Source of the DNA: FEN-1350 sp964386005
Lineage (GTDB): Bacteria > Planctomycetota > Phycisphaerae > Sedimentisphaerales > Anaerohalosphaeraceae
DNA length: 7,638 nucleotides
Assembly: GCA_964386005.1 (NCBI GenBank)
Contig: CAYLSB010000128.1
Location: 1 to 7,638, forward strand
Reading direction: 5' to 3'
Shown here piece by piece: positions 5,873 to 7,638 of the stretch; the stretch's first letter is position 1, and each line of letters opens with the position of its first letter. The translations under genes and the position numbers were made by a program. The notes beneath the pieces are model-generated. The model worked only from the letters and a program-made list of their open reading frames with translations. It made no database searches and had not been told where the DNA came from.

Positions 5873-6511
5873 TTAAACGCCGTTGCCGGCTTTTTCCTGC
5901 GATTTTTCCGGGCGGTGATCCGAAAATGTCGCTAATTCCTCTCGCAGCTTGCGGTAGGCCCTGACCAGCATCGATTCCACGGCCGAGACGCTCGTTTCGC
6001 TGAGTTCGGCGATCTGACGATGCGAAAGTCCATCATAGCGATGCAGGATCACAGCGATTCGTTCCCGGTCGTTAAGGGTTCCCAAGGCTTTTTGGACGGC
6101 CAGTTGGAGTTCCTGGATCTGCTGATGATGGACCGGATCATCCTGGTCCGACGGGCCGGGGGCCGGATAGCCGGCCAAACCGGCGGACTGGCCTTGCCGT
6201 TTTCTCAACTCGTCCATGCAGAGGTTCAAAACGACCCGGTAGAACCAGGTGCCGAAACGGGCATCCGGTCGGTAATGGGCGGCGGCGCGATGGACCCGCA
6301 GGAATGCCTCCTGGACGACATCCTCCGCCAGGTGCTGATCACCCAAAGTTCGGAAGGCCAGGTGCAACATTCGGTCCTGGTATCGGCGCACCAGTTCGGC
6401 CAGGGCCTGCATGTTGCCCTGTCCGACTTGTACCACCAGTTGTTCGTCCGTCATTTCGTGCAAGCGGAATTCTTCCGATACCTGAATGCCGTTTCTATCA
6501 CCCCATAACAT
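5873..6511 (-). CDS. ECF-type RNA polymerase sigma factor, RpoE-like
   Basis: A 212-residue sigma-70 family factor of the extracytoplasmic function type. Region 2 (about 35-104) reads ALAELVRRYQDRMLHLAFR, then the conserved DVVQEAFLRV and FGTWFYRVVLNLCMDELRKR, which bind core polymerase and the -10 element. After a linker (about 105-140) region 4 (about 145-193) has LNDRERIAVILHRYDGLSHRQIAEL and SVSAVESMLVRAYRKLREEL, the helix-turn-helix that reads the -35 element. The ATG at 6511 adds about 20 residues before the conserved TDEQL; an ATG at 6454 or a TTG at 6463 (with GGAAG eight bases upstream) is also possible. It heads a four-gene operon with its anti-sigma factor, and an ECF-style promoter precedes it, so autoregulation is likely. 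Confidence 0.92.
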   Translation of the reverse strand: MLWGDRNGIQVSEEFRLHEMTDEQLVVQVGQGNMQALAELVRRYQDRMLHLAFRTLGDQHLAEDVVQEAFLRVHRAAAHYRPDARFGTWFYRVVLNLCMDELRKRQGQSAGLAGYPAPGPSDQDDPVHHQQIQELQLAVQKALGTLNDRERIAVILHRYDGLSHRQIAELSETSVSAVESMLVRAYRKLREELATFSDHRPEKSQEKAGNGV

Positions 6512-6573
6512 CTAACGGCCCCAAAACAATTCTCCAGCAAAAAAAAATAAAAAATGTCGCAGGGACTCCTAAA

Positions 6574-6598
6574 ACGGCCCGTTCAAAAATTGGTTTCA
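6574..6598 (-). promoter_or_regulatory. Putative ECF-type promoter of the sigma operon
   Basis: Read on the minus strand, TGAAAC (6598-6593) is followed by exactly 16 bases and then CGT (6576-6574). This is the -35/-10 format of many ECF factors, well known for SigW and SigX of Bacillus. Transcription would start near 6567, about 55 bases before the sigma start at 6511. A small AACGG-C-CCGTT dyad (6573-6583) covers the -10. I found no equally good match on the plus strand for the divergent gene. Confidence 0.5.
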
Positions 6599-6745
6599 GA
6601 TCGACGATCAGGAAGCGGAACAAACAACAGTATCGTGGCAAAAGGGTATCCGGCAGGCGGCCAGGCCAATATTGGAAATTGTAATGTGCAGTATAACCAA
6701 AAAGTTAGAAATAACATTTTATACGATTGTGAAAGGAGTTTGAAA

Positions 6746-7081
6746 ATGAAGAAAAGTGTCTTGTTTGTAGCCGTGACAGTTCTGATCGTTGGAGTGATTT
6801 CCAGCTATACGCTGGCAGGGAATGGAAAAGGTCCCGTGGCCGGTAAGGGCACGGAATCCGGTATCTGTGAAATGAATCGCGATGGATCATGCTTGCTCGG
6901 ATTGACGGATTGCACGGGTTGTCCGTCCGAAATGAAGGCTGGTAATGGCAAAGGCCAAGGTGGCAGTGCTGGTAAGGGACAAGGTGATTGCCAGCGGAAA
7001 CGCGATGGATCCTGCGATGGCACTGGCAAGGGTAAAGGTCAAGGGCAAGGTAAAGGAACCGGCACTTGCCCGAGGAAGTGA
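6746..7081 (+). CDS. Small secreted Gly/Lys/Cys-rich repeat protein
   Basis: A 111-residue protein with a clear signal peptide (1-24, cleavage after YTLA). The mature part is low in complexity, rich in Gly, Lys and Gln (GKGKGQGQGKG near 94-104) and holds seven cysteines. Two copies of a C-x7-C motif end in RDGSC: C41-C49 (EMNRDGSC) and C82-C90 (QRKRDGSC). A C-x2-C lies between them (C56, C59 in DCTGCPS). The start is chosen at 6746 because AGGAG at 6734-6738 is seven bases upstream and the signal peptide begins there, although the frame is open further upstream. It is divergent from the sigma operon and has its own terminator. I do not recognise the family; metal binding or disulfide-linked wall material is possible. 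Its Gly-rich style resembles linkers in the two last genes of the sigma operon. Confidence 0.78.
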   Translation: MKKSVLFVAVTVLIVGVISSYTLAGNGKGPVAGKGTESGICEMNRDGSCLLGLTDCTGCPSEMKAGNGKGQGGSAGKGQGDCQRKRDGSCDGTGKGKGQGQGKGTGTCPRK

Positions 7082-7102
7082 TTGATTCTCTCGCAACAGT
7101 CC

Positions 7103-7150
7103 ATCAGCCGGGGGATCCACAACAGGATCTTCCGGCTGATTTGTTTTATA
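7103..7150 (+). terminator. Strong rho-independent terminator
   Basis: ATCAGCCGG (7103-7111) pairs with CCGGCTGAT (7132-7140), extended by two G-U pairs and five more pairs (GATCC with GGATC) to a 16-bp stem closed by a six-base loop (ACAACA). TTTGTTTTATA follows at once. It lies 22 bases after the stop of the small Gly/Lys/Cys protein. Confidence 0.85.
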
Positions 7151-7151
7151 T

Positions 7152-7211
7152 ACGCACTCTCGGTTTCAGGTGAAGATGTGGTTTCGTCCCGGCATGATCA
7201 ACTGAGTGCGT
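7152..7211. repeat. 8-bp inverted repeat spanning the gap after the dockerin gene
   Basis: ACGCACTC (7152-7159) and GAGTGCGT (7204-7211) are perfect complements 44 bases apart. The right arm abuts the stop codon of the minus-strand dockerin gene. It may be the base of a larger 3' structure for that gene, with GAAACC repeated inside, but there is no clear U tract on the minus strand. Confidence 0.35.
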
Positions 7212-7638
7212 CTATTCACCCACACATTCGCGTAACCAGTTGCCGGCCATGAGCATGAGATCGTTCATATCCACAAGATCATCATAGTCAAAATTACCCG
7301 CTTCCCAGGATACCGCAGGTTCCGGTCCCAGCAGCCAGGAATTGGCCACGATTGCCAAATCACAGAGATTCACATGTCCATTCATATCCGCATCACCGGG
7401 AATCGGTTCATCCAATCCGATTGGATTGCTTAGATTCAAATCCCCGCCAAGCTCAAGATAAATGTCATCGAAATACACAGGACCGAAGTTGGGGCCGCTG
7501 TTGCCGCCGGCCGTTTTGATAAAGAAGGTCAGCAGGTCGGAGTTTGTGCCGGAACGGAAATCGAACGCTTCATCACCATCTCGGGCAGCCAGTTTGTCGG
7601 CCTCGGTGGCGTCGGCACCCGGCACATCGTTTAACCAT
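7212..7638 (-). CDS. Dockerin-repeat protein, C-terminal part, runs off the window
   Basis: The frame is open from the right edge to TAG at 7212-7214, giving about 141 residues of a longer secreted protein. The first half (AFDFRSGTNSDLLTFFIKT, then GPVYFDDIYLEL) looks like the last strands of a beta-sandwich domain of the carbohydrate-binding or discoidin kind, with the typical V-Y-F-D-D-I-Y-L ending. Then come two dockerin-type calcium-binding segments: GDADMNGHVNLCDLAIVANSW and DYDDLVDMNDLMLMAGNW, each ending in the N-S/N-W seen in planctomycete dockerins. A GTG at 7625 could be mistaken for a start but lies inside the domain. Function of the full protein cannot be told from this part. It is separated from the small Gly/Lys/Cys gene by that gene's terminator. 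Confidence 0.82.
   Translation of the reverse strand, partial: WLNDVPGADATEADKLAARDGDEAFDFRSGTNSDLLTFFIKTAGGNSGPNFGPVYFDDIYLELGGDLNLSNPIGLDEPIPGDADMNGHVNLCDLAIVANSWLLGPEPAVSWEAGNFDYDDLVDMNDLMLMAGNWLRECVGE

Noticed and set aside
6617..6636. ECF promoter for the small secreted protein (GGAAC then CGT on the plus strand)
   Set aside because: The spacer is only 12 bases; the alternative GGAAGC with 17 bases deviates in the key AAC.
6554..6745. Upstream extension of the small Gly/Lys/Cys protein frame
   Set aside because: The extension crosses the divergent promoter region and would bury the signal peptide; AGGAG before 6746 fixes the start.

Overview
The window suggests a member of the Planctomycetota, probably Phycisphaerae-like. 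It carries an exosortase-sorted PEP-CTERM protein, a pseudopilin with an FTLIELL prepilin cleavage site and a C-terminal H-X9-DG motif, and two proteins ending in dockerin-type calcium-binding repeats. That combination is typical of planctomycete genomes. No housekeeping gene is present, so the assignment rests on these protein styles alone.

Layout. Positions 1-434 are non-coding and become very AT-rich from about 230. At 354-400 two 17-bp dyads of the TTGCAA...TTGCAA type flank a TATAAT box. This promoter faces a plus-strand operon (518-3266): a small membrane protein with a His/Cys-rich segment (DUF2946-like), a His-rich PEP-CTERM protein, a pseudopilin, and a dockerin protein related to the PEP-CTERM protein. 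A 24-codon leader ORF precedes the first gene. The dyad geometry is that of Fur-family sites and the products are His/Cys-rich, so the operon is best read as a metal-responsive (zinc is my first guess) surface-protein operon. That function is inferred.

Positions 3267-3546 are a gene-free convergent gap with one 20-bp near-palindrome. A minus-strand operon follows (6511 down to 3547): an ECF sigma factor, its zf-HC2 anti-sigma factor, an exported protein with two Spy/CnrX-like helical domains joined by a triplicated Gly-rich linker, and a DUF4405 membrane protein with a duplicated cytoplasmic or periplasmic helical tail. An ECF-type promoter (TGAAAC-N16-CGT) lies upstream of the sigma gene on its own strand, consistent with autoregulation. 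The layout recalls Cnr/Ncc-type metal sensing or envelope-stress systems.

Divergent from the sigma gene is a small secreted Gly/Lys/Cys-rich protein (6746-7081) ended by a strong intrinsic terminator. The right edge holds the C-terminal part of a second dockerin protein on the minus strand, running off the window.

Taken together the window looks like a metal-handling or envelope-stress island: a putative repressor-controlled surface operon beside an ECF-controlled periplasmic sensor operon. The most novel parts are the paralogous pair of secreted proteins with different sorting tails and the tandem sensor-domain protein.
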